Source: JBEEPE01 sp964489645 (lineage in GTDB: Bacteria; Verrucomicrobiota; Verrucomicrobiia; Chthoniobacterales; Chthoniobacteraceae). From it: a stretch of 64,000 nucleotides of DNA. This document shows positions 1 to 8,307 of the stretch, piece after piece. The stretch is from positions 31,815-95,814 of the forward strand of contig CAZAZT010000001.1 of the NCBI GenBank assembly GCA_964489645.1. The letters run 5' to 3'. Position 1 is the first letter of the stretch. Each line of letters opens with the position of its first letter. The notes under the pieces are model-generated. The model was not told where the DNA came from. It saw only the letters and a list, made by a program, of their open reading frames with translations, and made no database searches. The position numbers and the translations under genes are program-made.

Positions 1-1
1 C

Positions 2-961
2 TCGCGGATTGACGTCCGCAGTGAAGGGGACACTGAGGATGGATCCGGACCTCGATCGGGTGATCCTGAAGCGGAGTTGGCGAGCGATACGGCGTCTGGT
101 AATGTCGCAGACGGATCCGGATCGGCGATTGGCGGCGGCAGCGGAAAAAGTGGTAGGGCGGTGAAACGCGGTTCAGTAGAGCGTGCGGCTGGTATTGTGG
201 GCGATTCTCGGGTTTTTAACTCTGGAGGCTCTGGTGCGCAGCGGCGGAGCGATAACATCGTCGGCTCGACGCTTGGTCGGCTTGAGGTGAGGGCATCCCT
301 TCATCTCAAATTGGACGAGTCGCGCTCAGATTCTCAGTCGCTGAATGAACTCGGTTCGAGGACTCCATTTGTCCAAGACGACCGATTCCATCACGCGCTT
401 CAGTTGGTGAATCGCGCTGGGGGTGGCGGGGGAGTTGACAGGACTGCAGAGAGCGTTGAGAACCAGATGCGAGCGGAGACCGTCCTCACGAGACTTAATG
501 AAGCGGTGCTTAAAGTGCGCGCGGAGAGAAGTTCTCTGGTTGTTGATATCAACCTTGCGGACGGTGGGGGTGTATCCGTTGAGCTCAGTTATTCTCGAGG
601 ATCGGTTGATGCGGTGTTCCGTGTCTCCGACCAGGGTCTCAGGCAAACAATGGAAAACATGTGGAAGGTATTGCCGCCACACGAAAAGGTTTCGTCGCTG
701 GATCTCGGGAATGTGTCCTTTGAGCGCAAGTCGTCTCCTCATTCGGGGGATGAAGATTTTCGAAACCGTCAGCAGGATTCACAAAGAGGTCAGGGTGAGC
801 GCTTTGATGAGGACCTCGGATCGAGTCGTGAAAAGCCCCAAGATAAAAAGTCTTTCGTCGGCACGCCAGAAGCTACAAAGACAGTGGGCCGCGCGTCGGA
901 TTTTCGGGGTAATCTTCGCCAAGATACCAAGGTGACTCCGACGAAGGGGGCTACGCTTTGA
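2..961 (+). CDS. fliK: FliK-like flagellar hook-length control protein (5' partial)
   Basis: The reading frame is open to the left window edge, so the true start lies outside; a TTG at 77 is the first in-window start-type codon and need not be used. The visible protein is hydrophilic and rich in Gly, Ser and Arg. A folded-looking segment roughly 135-215 residues after the TTG resembles the FliK C-terminal hook domain: a short conserved strand region, then 'VELSYSRGSVDAVF' and an amphipathic helix. The C-terminal tail is charged and low in complexity. FliK measures hook length and switches the export gate from hook to filament substrates. Its place directly before flgD and flgE, the normal order in hook operons, carries most of the assignment; sequence similarity alone is weak. 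Confidence 0.55.
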   Translation, partial: SRIDVRSEGDTEDGSGPRSGDPEAELASDTASGNVADGSGSAIGGGSGKSGRAVKRGSVERAAGIVGDSRVFNSGGSGAQRRSDNIVGSTLGRLEVRASLHLKLDESRSDSQSLNELGSRTPFVQDDRFHHALQLVNRAGGGGGVDRTAESVENQMRAETVLTRLNEAVLKVRAERSSLVVDINLADGGGVSVELSYSRGSVDAVFRVSDQGLRQTMENMWKVLPPHEKVSSLDLGNVSFERKSSPHSGDEDFRNRQQDSQRGQGERFDEDLGSSREKPQDKKSFVGTPEATKTVGRASDFRGNLRQDTKVTPTKGATL

Positions 962-1004
962 GCACGCTGAGCAAGTTGGAGGAAACCACTGAAAAAGAAT
1001 TCGC

Positions 1005-1436
1005 ATGAGTACAACGACCCAAGTCACTTCATCAGGAACTCCGACTCAGTTGAGCGAGGAGGTATTGGCGGCAGCTAACCGAGCGCACAAGACGTCGTTG
1101 GGAGTTGACGATTTCCTGAAGCTTTTGACGGTTCAGTTGCAGCATCAAGATCCGATGAAGCCCATGGAAGATGCGGAGTTCATGGGGCAGATGGCTCAGT
1201 TCGCGGCGCTGGAGCAGACGAAGGAGTTGGCGAACAGTTTCAGTGAGTTCACGAAGCTTCAAAATCTGAATTCGGTTCAGCAGTTCTTGGGCAAGACAGT
1301 GGTGGTTAACAAGGACGATGGAACGACGGATAGGGGAGTTGTTTCGGAAGTTGCCTTGGTGGGCAGTGACCCCCAAGTGTACGTGAATGGTGTAAAATAC
1401 AGTATGTCTAGCATTGTTTCCGCAGCCTTAAACTAA
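1005..1436 (+). CDS. flgD: Flagellar hook capping protein FlgD, short form
   Basis: FlgD forms the scaffold at the tip of the growing hook that lets FlgE subunits polymerise. Residues about 35-95 carry the conserved FlgD N-terminal region: DDFLKLL, then QLQHQDPMKPMED and 'FMGQMAQFAALEQ'. The protein is 143 residues, against about 220-240 in enteric FlgD. What follows is only a short beta-rich tail (GKTVVV, then a turn and VALVGSDPQVYVNG), so the usual Ig-like/Tudor C-terminal half is absent or reduced. It starts 43 bases after the fliK-like stop and ends 8 bases before flgE, consistent with one transcript. Identification is confident; the short form is notable but has precedents. Confidence 0.93.
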   Translation: MSTTTQVTSSGTPTQLSEEVLAAANRAHKTSLGVDDFLKLLTVQLQHQDPMKPMEDAEFMGQMAQFAALEQTKELANSFSEFTKLQNLNSVQQFLGKTVVVNKDDGTTDRGVVSEVALVGSDPQVYVNGVKYSMSSIVSAALN

Positions 1437-1444
1437 ATAAAATT

Positions 1445-2953
1445 ATGTCTCTAGTAGCAAGTCTGAACGTCGGAGTGAGTGCCCTCAAGACCTACTCTCA
1501 GGGTATCCAAGTCATTTCCAACAACATTGCGAACGTCAGTACGACGGGGTACAAGGCATCCAGAGCTTCGTATTCTGACCAGTTTTCGAATCTTTTGAGG
1601 CCCTTGGTGCCCAACCAATCGAACGGCACCAAGGTTCCGCCCACTCAAATTGGCGGAGGCGTTCAGGTGCAGGGAATCAACGCGGTTTTCTCTCAGGGAA
1701 CGATTCAGTCCTCAGGGAACGTCAGTGACCTAGCCATCACGGGTGCTGGATTCTTCCGCGTTCGAGACATTGACGGGGGTAAAGATTACGTGACCCGTGC
1801 GGGGAACTTCCGTGTGAGCACGGACGGAACGCTTGCCACCCAAGATGGTTATCAAGTCCAAGGCACTTTCGGAGCGAGAACTCGCGTGATTTATGATGCC
1901 GCATCCGGCAGATTCACGGTGATGGGGCCTCAGGACACGAAGGATCCGTTCGAGATAGAACCTACCCCAGGAATCGTCGGAATCACTCAGGTGGCGTCGA
2001 ATGCTTTGGCTTTTGACGTTACCCCAGTGGCTGAGGTGGAAAAGGTGAGGGTGGGAATGACCGTGTTTGGGGAGGAAAATGGCGCACAAGTTTCGTATGG
2101 TCGAGTTTCGAAGGTTGAGGGTAATCGCATTAGTGTGTCTGGATACAATGGATCTCCACTGAGTGGCGCAACGATTGGCAAGCTGACATTCAACGCGGTC
2201 CAAGGAGACATTGAGCCAGGGAAGCCGTCCGCCGCTGCAGCCCCAGGATATTACCATTTTAAGTTGCTTGACCCTACAACGGCGGAATCAATCAAGGTCG
2301 GCCAGATTGTATCGGCGGGCAATGACCCAGATTTAGAAGGAACAGTCACCTCAATCGAGCGTTCAGACACAGAGACGAGGATAGTCGTCAAACAGAATTC
2401 AGGTGCAAGTGCTGTCTCAGCTGAATCAGGCAAGTTATTCAAGCTGGATGGCGGTTATTTGGCAGCGGAGCAGATTGGGTCGGTGGACGTGGGCTTCAAC
2501 GTAGCTGGCGGGCGTGTCCAAGTGTTCGATACTGAGGGAAAAGAGATCACTGACATCAATGTGTTGGCGAAAGTTCCAGGGATGAAGAGCTTCAATGTGG
2601 GGCCATCTGGTGACATCATCGTCAATCTATCGAATGGGCAAACTTTCGTCACTGGCAAGGTGCTTGTGCAGAACTTCAAGGATCCGAATAGCTTGATCCG
2701 CCAAGGGGGCAACCTGTTCTCTGGAATCGATAACGCGGGGCCGATTAATGGCACTGATTTGACGGCAGTAGGTAATACCGCAGGAGAAGACGGGTTGGGT
2801 TTGATCCAGTCCGCATCTCTTGAGATGTCGAACGTGGATCTGGGGCAGGAGTTTGCTGAGATGATCACCACCCAGAGGAGCTTCCAAGCAGGTTCTCGTG
2901 TGATTTCAGTTTCTGATTCGATGCTTGAAGAGGTCGTAAATCTCAAGAGGTAA
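1445..2953 (+). CDS. flgE: Flagellar hook protein FlgE
   Basis: This 502-residue protein is the structural subunit of the flagellar hook. The N-terminus has the rod/hook signature found in axial proteins (GVSALKTYSQ, then NNIANVSTTGYKA at about residues 27-39). The C-terminus has the matching axial helix: 'SNVDLGQEFAEMITTQRSF' and 'VISVSDSMLEEVVNLKR'. The middle 'GAGFFRVRD' and 'TRAGNFRVSTDG' segments are typical of the FlgE/F/G family. The long central part (about residues 150-400) is variable, as in hook D2/D3 domains. Length and the adjacent flgD favour FlgE over the rod proteins FlgF and FlgG. Axial proteins are exported by the flagellar type III system, so the lack of a signal peptide is expected. 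Confidence 0.94.
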   Translation: MSLVASLNVGVSALKTYSQGIQVISNNIANVSTTGYKASRASYSDQFSNLLRPLVPNQSNGTKVPPTQIGGGVQVQGINAVFSQGTIQSSGNVSDLAITGAGFFRVRDIDGGKDYVTRAGNFRVSTDGTLATQDGYQVQGTFGARTRVIYDAASGRFTVMGPQDTKDPFEIEPTPGIVGITQVASNALAFDVTPVAEVEKVRVGMTVFGEENGAQVSYGRVSKVEGNRISVSGYNGSPLSGATIGKLTFNAVQGDIEPGKPSAAAAPGYYHFKLLDPTTAESIKVGQIVSAGNDPDLEGTVTSIERSDTETRIVVKQNSGASAVSAESGKLFKLDGGYLAAEQIGSVDVGFNVAGGRVQVFDTEGKEITDINVLAKVPGMKSFNVGPSGDIIVNLSNGQTFVTGKVLVQNFKDPNSLIRQGGNLFSGIDNAGPINGTDLTAVGNTAGEDGLGLIQSASLEMSNVDLGQEFAEMITTQRSFQAGSRVISVSDSMLEEVVNLKR

Positions 2954-3030
2954 CCATCAGGCGCGGTGAGTTCGTAGGCGGAGTATCAAGACATACCCGC
3001 CTTCATCATCTAAGACCCACTCAAGATAAC

Positions 3031-3603
3031 ATGGCGGAAGATAATGATGAGGAGAAGGATGCCGGCGCAGGAAAACCATCGATGGTTCCCGCGATCATCG
3101 TTGCAGTTGTGTGTCCCTTGCTGACTTTTGTGGTGATGAACTACTTGGTGGTCCCAAAGTTCATCAAGTCAGTGACCCAAGCTCTGGGTGGGCAAGTTCC
3201 GGTCAAGGAGGAGAAAAAGGAGGAGAAGAAGAAGGATGAGGGGCACGGCAAGAAAGACGAAAAGAAGGGCCCTGACGCGGTGAAGGTGTCTGAGTCTGCG
3301 GAGGGTACGGCGGTTGAGTTTCCTCGGGTCACGGTGAACTTGAAGGGAACCATGGGAACGCGCTATCTGCGGTTAAGTTTTTCCGTGGTGAGTGACAACA
3401 AGGATCTTGGCAAAAAAGTCGAAGAGAACCTTTTGAAATTGAAGGACTTGGCGCAGACGGTGCTGGGTCAGAAAACTGTCGCGGATATCGAGATGGACTC
3501 TGCGAAAAACGTCTTACGGTCTGAGTTGATTGCGCAGTTCAACACCGTGTTGGGCGATGGTTGCGTCAAAGCGATTTACGTCACTGACTTTGCAATGCAA
3601 TGA
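3031..3603 (+). CDS. fliL: Flagellar basal body-associated protein FliL
   Basis: FliL is a single-pass inner-membrane protein that rings the stator units and supports torque. The 190-residue protein has a short cytoplasmic N-terminus, one transmembrane helix at about residues 18-42 (MVPAIIVAVVCPLLTFVV), a strongly charged Lys/Glu linker (about 55-85), and a C-terminal FliL domain with the conserved 'RYLRLSFSVV' strand and 'VLRSELIAQFNTVL' helix. It lies between flgE and fliM, its usual place. Its stop overlaps the fliM start in an ATGA, implying translational coupling. The lysine-rich linker is longer than usual. Confidence 0.9.
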   Translation: MAEDNDEEKDAGAGKPSMVPAIIVAVVCPLLTFVVMNYLVVPKFIKSVTQALGGQVPVKEEKKEEKKKDEGHGKKDEKKGPDAVKVSESAEGTAVEFPRVTVNLKGTMGTRYLRLSFSVVSDNKDLGKKVEENLLKLKDLAQTVLGQKTVADIEMDSAKNVLRSELIAQFNTVLGDGCVKAIYVTDFAMQ

Positions 3604-4616
3604 GTGAAGAGACGGCGAGTGGCATGGTTGCTTCCGGGATCCCTGGCGGTTCGGGTGCCGGGGGACCTTGGTTGTTCTGTCCTGGGGACGTGAAGGTTCC
3701 GTTGGACGAGTCTGTGGTTAGGCCCTTCCTGTTCCGTCAGAAAGGGATGCTATCCTCTTCAGATCTTGCGGAGCTGAAGACGATTCACCAGAAGTTGGTG
3801 TCCCGGATTTCCTCGCGACTTGTTGGGTTATTGCGGATGGAGTTCCGGTTCGATTTGGAGTCTTTGGAAATCTCCAGCTCATCGGGTGACGTGGTGATAC
3901 CGAAGTTCGCGGAGCATCAGGTTCTATTTTTTCAAGCCGATGGAGTGGCAGGGATTGGTCGATTAGGGTTCAGCAAGGGGTTGTGTTTTGCTGTCGCAAA
4001 TCGATTACTTGGTGGAACTGGAAACGTTTTTTCTTCCCCTGACCGGAATCCTTCAGAGATTGAGGTAGCGCTTCTGGAGGAGGTGGCGGTGGTCTGCTTG
4101 GACGAATGGTCCAAATCTTTGGAGGTCGAAGGGGCGAGTCCCCTAAGGGTATTGATTTCGGGGAGTGAAGTGGGAGGAGATAAAGTTGCGGCGAACTTGA
4201 CCAAGGGGCATTACTTCTACATCTCCTCTTCCGTGGATTTCGGGGAAACGATGGGTGAGACCTTTGTTTTTGCGGTGCCAGTGTCGATGATTGAGCAACG
4301 AGTGGAGTTGATGTCGGTCAAGTCGATTGAGGCGGGGCTTGAGGCACCAGAAAAGTCCACTGCGGTCACGAAGCCGATTCATTGGAGGCCATCGTATTCC
4401 GGAATCAGCGTCCCTATTGTGGCGGATTGGGAGGTGACGGACATCACGTTGGAGGAGGTGTTGAGACTGGCTCCGGGATCGATGATTCGTTTGCCGAGCG
4501 AGTTGTTGGACAACACAAGGATTCGCGTGGGTGACACGGATGAGTTCGTTGGCACGGTTGGTCAGGATGACGGAAGGTTGGCTGTCCACATCACAAACCG
4601 AATTGAGAAGGAGTAA
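3600..4616 (+). CDS. fliM: Flagellar motor switch protein FliM
   Basis: FliM is a core part of the C-ring that sets rotation direction. The 338-residue protein has a CheC-like middle domain (about 60-235) and a C-terminal SpoA domain (about 255-335, with 'VTDITLEEVLRLAPGSMIRL'). That last segment is closely echoed in the next gene, fliN, as expected because both end in SpoA folds. The N-terminus is a Gly/Ser-rich stretch without the usual EIDALL-type CheY-binding peptide. Start and upstream stop overlap (ATGA at 3600). Gene order (fliL-fliM-fliN-fliO-fliP) makes the call firm despite divergence in the middle domain. Confidence 0.88.
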   Translation: MSEETASGMVASGIPGGSGAGGPWLFCPGDVKVPLDESVVRPFLFRQKGMLSSSDLAELKTIHQKLVSRISSRLVGLLRMEFRFDLESLEISSSSGDVVIPKFAEHQVLFFQADGVAGIGRLGFSKGLCFAVANRLLGGTGNVFSSPDRNPSEIEVALLEEVAVVCLDEWSKSLEVEGASPLRVLISGSEVGGDKVAANLTKGHYFYISSSVDFGETMGETFVFAVPVSMIEQRVELMSVKSIEAGLEAPEKSTAVTKPIHWRPSYSGISVPIVADWEVTDITLEEVLRLAPGSMIRLPSELLDNTRIRVGDTDEFVGTVGQDDGRLAVHITNRIEKE

Positions 4617-4619
4617 AAT

Positions 4620-4880
4620 ATGCAAAATGTAGATGAACACCGTTTATCAGCGGTGATGGACATCAAGGTTCAGTTGACGGTTCGTTTAGGATCGACGCAG
4701 AAGTCGATGCGTGACGTGCTGGAGATCGCTCCCGGATCGGTGGTGAAGTTGGATCAGCCCTCGAAGTCTCCGGTTGGCGTTTACATCAATGATAAGTTGA
4801 TTGCCTTGGGGGAGGTTGTTGTGGTGGAGGAGAATTTCGCGATCAAGATCACCTCTCTCGTTGGCGACGCGATGGAGTAG
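4620..4880 (+). CDS. fliN: Flagellar motor switch protein FliN
   Basis: This 86-residue protein is a single SpoA domain. It opens with 'VMDIKVQLTVRLGSTQKSM', continues with 'VLEIAPGSVVKLDQP', and ends in 'INDKLIALGEVVVVEENFAIKITSL', the canonical FliN sequence pattern. FliN forms the lower rim of the C-ring with FliM and docks the FliH export component. It lacks the N-terminal extension of enteric FliN (137 residues), so it is a minimal form. The start is only 3 bases after the fliM stop. Confidence 0.93.
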   Translation: MQNVDEHRLSAVMDIKVQLTVRLGSTQKSMRDVLEIAPGSVVKLDQPSKSPVGVYINDKLIALGEVVVVEENFAIKITSLVGDAME

Positions 4881-4966
4881 ACAGGCTTCGGTTCATCCGA
4901 GGTGGGTTTGTTGATTGTGTTGGTGGTTGTTGCGGTGGTTTCATGATAGACGTGTGAAAGGGCTTT

Positions 4967-5329
4967 ATGGCTGCCAGTGCTGATTCATACCTTGGGGGGT
5001 TGGAGCGCCTGGGGTACGTCTTGGCGGGATTGGCGGGATTGGCGGCTGGTGTTGTGTGGGTATGGCGTAAGTTTGCGTTTGGGTGGAATGCCGGGGCCGT
5101 CTCTCGGCGGCTGAAGATCGAGGAATCTCGGATGCTGGGTTACAAGCAGCATCTAGTGGTCGCGGAGTATGAGGGGCGCAAGCTTTTGCTTGGGGTTTGC
5201 CCCGGCAGGATTGATTTTCTGTGTCGCTTGGACGAAGCGGGTGAAGACTTCGAGCGACTGATGAGCAAGCAGGGGCGAGCGGCGGAGGACGGGGTGTCTG
5301 AACCTGCAGTTGGAAAGGGGAACGAATGA
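4967..5329 (+). CDS. fliO: Flagellar biosynthesis protein FliO
   Basis: FliO is a small membrane protein that helps assemble the FliP ring of the flagellar export gate. This 120-residue protein has one N-terminal transmembrane helix (about residues 9-33, rich in Leu, Gly and Ala). A short cytoplasmic domain follows, with 'RLKIEESRMLGYKQHLVVAEYEGRKLLLGVCPGRIDFL' matching the FliO pattern of a basic strand, a 'hLVV' segment and a 'LLGV' strand. Sequence conservation in this family is low; position between fliN and fliP decides the call. The stop overlaps the fliP start by ATGA. Confidence 0.82.
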   Translation: MAASADSYLGGLERLGYVLAGLAGLAAGVVWVWRKFAFGWNAGAVSRRLKIEESRMLGYKQHLVVAEYEGRKLLLGVCPGRIDFLCRLDEAGEDFERLMSKQGRAAEDGVSEPAVGKGNE

Positions 5330-6072
5330 CTCGGTACTTGATGATTTTGTTGGCGGTGATCGGGTTTTTCCTTGGTAAAGAGAGTTTTGCCCAAGATGCG
5401 AGCGGTCCTTCGATCTCATTGAGTCTGGGCGGCAATCAGGAGGTGAATGTGTCGACAGCAGTGCAAATCATGCTGTTGATGACGGTGCTGACGCTATCGC
5501 CGTCGTTGATGATGTTGATGACCAGCTTCACGCGGATGGTGATCGTCTTGGGATTCATCCGGAATGCGATCGGTTTACAGGGGGCTCCGTCGAATCAGAT
5601 CATCATCGGGATGTCCCTTTTTCTGACGTTTTTTGTGATGGCCCCGACTGCGAAGCAGTTGAATGATGAGGCGTTGCAACCGTATCTCGACAAGAAGATT
5701 GGCACGGTTGAGGCGATGCAGAAGGCTTCGGTTCCGCTGAGGGATTTCATGATCAAGCAGACGAGACCTTCGGAAATCGATTTCTTCTTGGGGCTGTCTG
5801 GTCGCGGACCGACCGCGACCGAGGAGTTGCCGCTGACGGTTGTGGTGCCTTCGTTTGTGCTGAGCGAGTTGAGGACCTCGTTCCAGATGGGATTCTTGAT
5901 ATTCGTCCCGTTTTTGGTGATCGACTTTCTGGTGTCTGCGACGCTGATGTCCATGGGCATGATGATGATGCCTCCGATGATGATCTCATTGCCGTTCAAA
6001 CTACTGTTGTTCGTGATGGTTGACGGGTGGCACTTGGTGGTTCGCTCTTTGGTGGAAAGTTTTACGAGATGA
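5326..6072 (+). CDS. fliP: Flagellar type III export gate protein FliP
   Basis: FliP builds the core ring of the export gate through which rod, hook and filament subunits pass. The 248-residue protein has a cleavable signal peptide (about 1-22, ending SFAQDA), as is typical for FliP. It has the family signature 'TSFTRMVIVLGFIRNAIG' and the C-terminal membrane segments with 'MSMGMMMMPPMMISLPFKLLLFVMVDGWHLV'. The length matches the family (about 245). Translation is coupled to fliO by a 4-base overlap, and fliQ follows after 10 bases. Confidence 0.97.
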   Translation: MTRYLMILLAVIGFFLGKESFAQDASGPSISLSLGGNQEVNVSTAVQIMLLMTVLTLSPSLMMLMTSFTRMVIVLGFIRNAIGLQGAPSNQIIIGMSLFLTFFVMAPTAKQLNDEALQPYLDKKIGTVEAMQKASVPLRDFMIKQTRPSEIDFFLGLSGRGPTATEELPLTVVVPSFVLSELRTSFQMGFLIFVPFLVIDFLVSATLMSMGMMMMPPMMISLPFKLLLFVMVDGWHLVVRSLVESFTR

Positions 6073-6082
6073 TGGAGCTGCG

Positions 6083-6352
6083 ATGAGCATTGAGCAGGCT
6101 GTTGAGATACTTCGGGAGTTGGTCACGGTATCGCTTTCGGTATCTTCGCCGATACTGATGGTTGCGGTATCGATTGGCGTGGCGGTGAGCCTCGCTCAGG
6201 CTGTAACGAGTATCCAAGAGGCTTCTCTGTCGTTCATCCCAAAGGTGACGGCGATTGGCGTGGCGATGGTGGTTTCTGGGCCATGGATCTTGAAGATGCT
6301 CATCCAGTTCACCACGGAATGTATCAACCGGATGCCTGAGATGGCTCGGTGA
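6083..6352 (+). CDS. fliQ: Flagellar export gate protein FliQ
   Basis: FliQ is an 89-residue two-helix membrane protein of the flagellar type III export gate. The sequence 'SIEQAVEILRELVTVSLSVS', then 'VSLAQAVTSIQEASLSFIPK' and 'VSGPWILKMLIQFT' follows the family from end to end. The ATG at 6083 is preferred over longer in-frame options because GGAG stands 5 bases upstream at 6074-6077 and because it gives the family's usual length and N-terminus. The stop overlaps the fliR GTG start. Confidence 0.96.
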   Translation: MSIEQAVEILRELVTVSLSVSSPILMVAVSIGVAVSLAQAVTSIQEASLSFIPKVTAIGVAMVVSGPWILKMLIQFTTECINRMPEMAR

Positions 6353-7134
6353 CGAACCGGAAGACTTCGCGTATGGAGAAGTTGTTGGAGTTCCTTATCG
6401 TTTGGTTCCTTGTCTCCCTACGGGCGTCTGGGTTGCTGATGATGACGCCATTTTTCTCTGGACGGACGATTCCGGTACCCGTCCGGCTTTGCATGGCGAT
6501 GTTTCTTGCGTACGTCGTGGCCTTGCAGGGTGGGGTTGGGGGGAGTGGGTTACCTCAGACGATAGGTCAGTTATTGGTGGTGATGGTGCAGGAGTTGATG
6601 GTGGGGCTTTTCATGGGGTGGGGGGTGCGTTTGTTCCTCCATGCGGTGGAGATTGCGGGACAACTGATTTCCACGGAGTTGGGACTTTCGATGGGGGCGA
6701 TGCTGGATCCGTTCACTGGGACGAATGCCAATGCGATTGGCACGCTGATGTTCGCGTTTGGAACCTTGGTTTTTTTTATCAGTGGCGCGCATCAGAGCAT
6801 CATCAGTGCATTTGTGGAGAGCTTTTCGATCGCTCCATTGGGGGTGATGAACGGAGGGAAGGACGTTGGCACGCTGATGGTCATCTCTACGGGTAAGATA
6901 TTCGTATCGGCCCTACAGATGGGCTCTCCGATTGTGGCGTTGAACTTCATCATCTCGATGACGTTCAGCATTCTTGGTCGTGCGGCGCCTTCAACGCATG
7001 TTTTTTCGGAAAGTTTTGCGTTGAGAATTTATTTAGGAACGAGCCTTTTAGGAATGAGTTTTGGGTTGGCGGCTCAAGTTATGGCGGATTTATTGAAAGA
7101 TGCGCCTGAACAGATGATGCGATTCATCCCGTGA
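6349..7134 (+). CDS. fliR: Flagellar export gate protein FliR
   Basis: FliR is a multi-pass membrane protein that caps the FliP/FliQ spiral in the flagellar export gate. The 261-residue protein is hydrophobic throughout, with conserved stretches such as 'VWFLVSLRASGLLMMTPFFSG', 'ELMVGLFMGWGVRLFLHAVEIAGQ' and 'MGSPIVALNFI'. The assigned GTG start overlaps the fliQ stop (GTGA). An ATG at 6373, just before the first membrane helix, is an alternative start that would remove eight basic residues. The next gene, flhB, begins 3 bases after the stop. Confidence 0.95.
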   Translation: MTNRKTSRMEKLLEFLIVWFLVSLRASGLLMMTPFFSGRTIPVPVRLCMAMFLAYVVALQGGVGGSGLPQTIGQLLVVMVQELMVGLFMGWGVRLFLHAVEIAGQLISTELGLSMGAMLDPFTGTNANAIGTLMFAFGTLVFFISGAHQSIISAFVESFSIAPLGVMNGGKDVGTLMVISTGKIFVSALQMGSPIVALNFIISMTFSILGRAAPSTHVFSESFALRIYLGTSLLGMSFGLAAQVMADLLKDAPEQMMRFIP

Positions 7135-7137
7135 TAG

Positions 7138-8274
7138 ATGGCAGAGGACGACGCCAATAAGACGGAGTTACCCACGGCGAAGCGGCTTTCCGAAGCGCGT
7201 GATCGGGGGCAGTTCGCTCGAGCCCCCGATTTGCAACTGGTGGCGGTGCTTGCTGCTGCCACTCTGGGGATAACGGTGTTGGGGCCTGAGTTATGCGATC
7301 GGGTGGCATCGGCTGCAGTGGGTATTTTTGCCAATATTGGAAGGAATGAGATCCGTGCGGAGGCGGTGTATGATTGGAGCTACGATTCCGTCCGCTTTCT
7401 CTTCAGCACGGTGATGCCGATGATTGGATTTTGTGCACTCGCGGGGGTGATGGTCGGCGGCGTTCAGAGTGGATTCAACCTTGCGTGGAAGAACTTCGGT
7501 TTCAACCCAGAGCGTCTCGATATTGCGGCAGGTTTTCGGCGGGTATTTTCGATGGAGGCATTGGTCAAAGTGACGACCGAACTCTTGAAGATGATGGTTG
7601 TCGCTTGGATTGTGGTGGCGGGTCTCAAGAGTGTGATGGCCGATCCTGTTTTTTTCACACCTGTTCCTGTGTACCGGATTGGGGGATTTATCAGGGATGC
7701 ATCGACTGCTCTGATGTGGCGCAGCATTCTTGCGCTGGGGAGTATCGGTGGCTTGTATTACGTGTATCAGTTGATCCGAACGAAGCGGGGATTGATGATG
7801 AGTAAGCAGGAGGTCAAGGATGAGGCCAAGCAGACCGAGGGGGACCCGAAGGTCAAAGCTGCGCTACGAGCGATGGCGCGTAGGATTTTACAGCGTCAAA
7901 TGCTCCATTCGGTGAAAACGGCGGATGTTGTGATCACGAATCCAACGCATTTCGCTGTGGCGTTGAGGTATGAGCAATCCAGGGACATGGCTCCGATCGT
8001 TGTCGCAAAGGGGGAACGCGCTTTTGCGCGTCGAATCAAAGCGGTTGCGATGGAGAATGGGGTTCCGATGGTGGAGAATCCACCCGTTGCTAGGATGTTG
8101 TATAAGTTTGCTAAAATAGGAAAAACAATACCGGCAAATCTTTACAAAGCGGTTGCTGAAATATTGTCTTTCGTATATCGTGTGCACCGTGGGTATTTCA
8201 TGCAACTAGGGAACCGTCGGCGTGAGGAGCGGGAGGCTCAGGAATCCTTGCGAGCAGGGAGCATCTCTCCTTAA
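7138..8274 (+). CDS. flhB: Flagellar export switch protein FlhB
   Basis: FlhB controls the switch of export substrate from hook to filament proteins. The first about 215 residues contain four transmembrane helices; the cytoplasmic domain follows. The autocleavage motif NPTH is present at about residues 268-271 in 'VITNPTHFAVALRYE', so self-cleavage between N and P is expected. The N-terminus 'NKTELPTAKRLSEARDRGQ' is canonical. At 378 residues it matches the family. It lies between fliR and flhA, as in many flagellar operons. Confidence 0.97.
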   Translation: MAEDDANKTELPTAKRLSEARDRGQFARAPDLQLVAVLAAATLGITVLGPELCDRVASAAVGIFANIGRNEIRAEAVYDWSYDSVRFLFSTVMPMIGFCALAGVMVGGVQSGFNLAWKNFGFNPERLDIAAGFRRVFSMEALVKVTTELLKMMVVAWIVVAGLKSVMADPVFFTPVPVYRIGGFIRDASTALMWRSILALGSIGGLYYVYQLIRTKRGLMMSKQEVKDEAKQTEGDPKVKAALRAMARRILQRQMLHSVKTADVVITNPTHFAVALRYEQSRDMAPIVVAKGERAFARRIKAVAMENGVPMVENPPVARMLYKFAKIGKTIPANLYKAVAEILSFVYRVHRGYFMQLGNRRREEREAQESLRAGSISP

Positions 8275-8307
8275 TCGGGCACGTTTCTTTCTTTGGTTGA
8301 GCCCACG

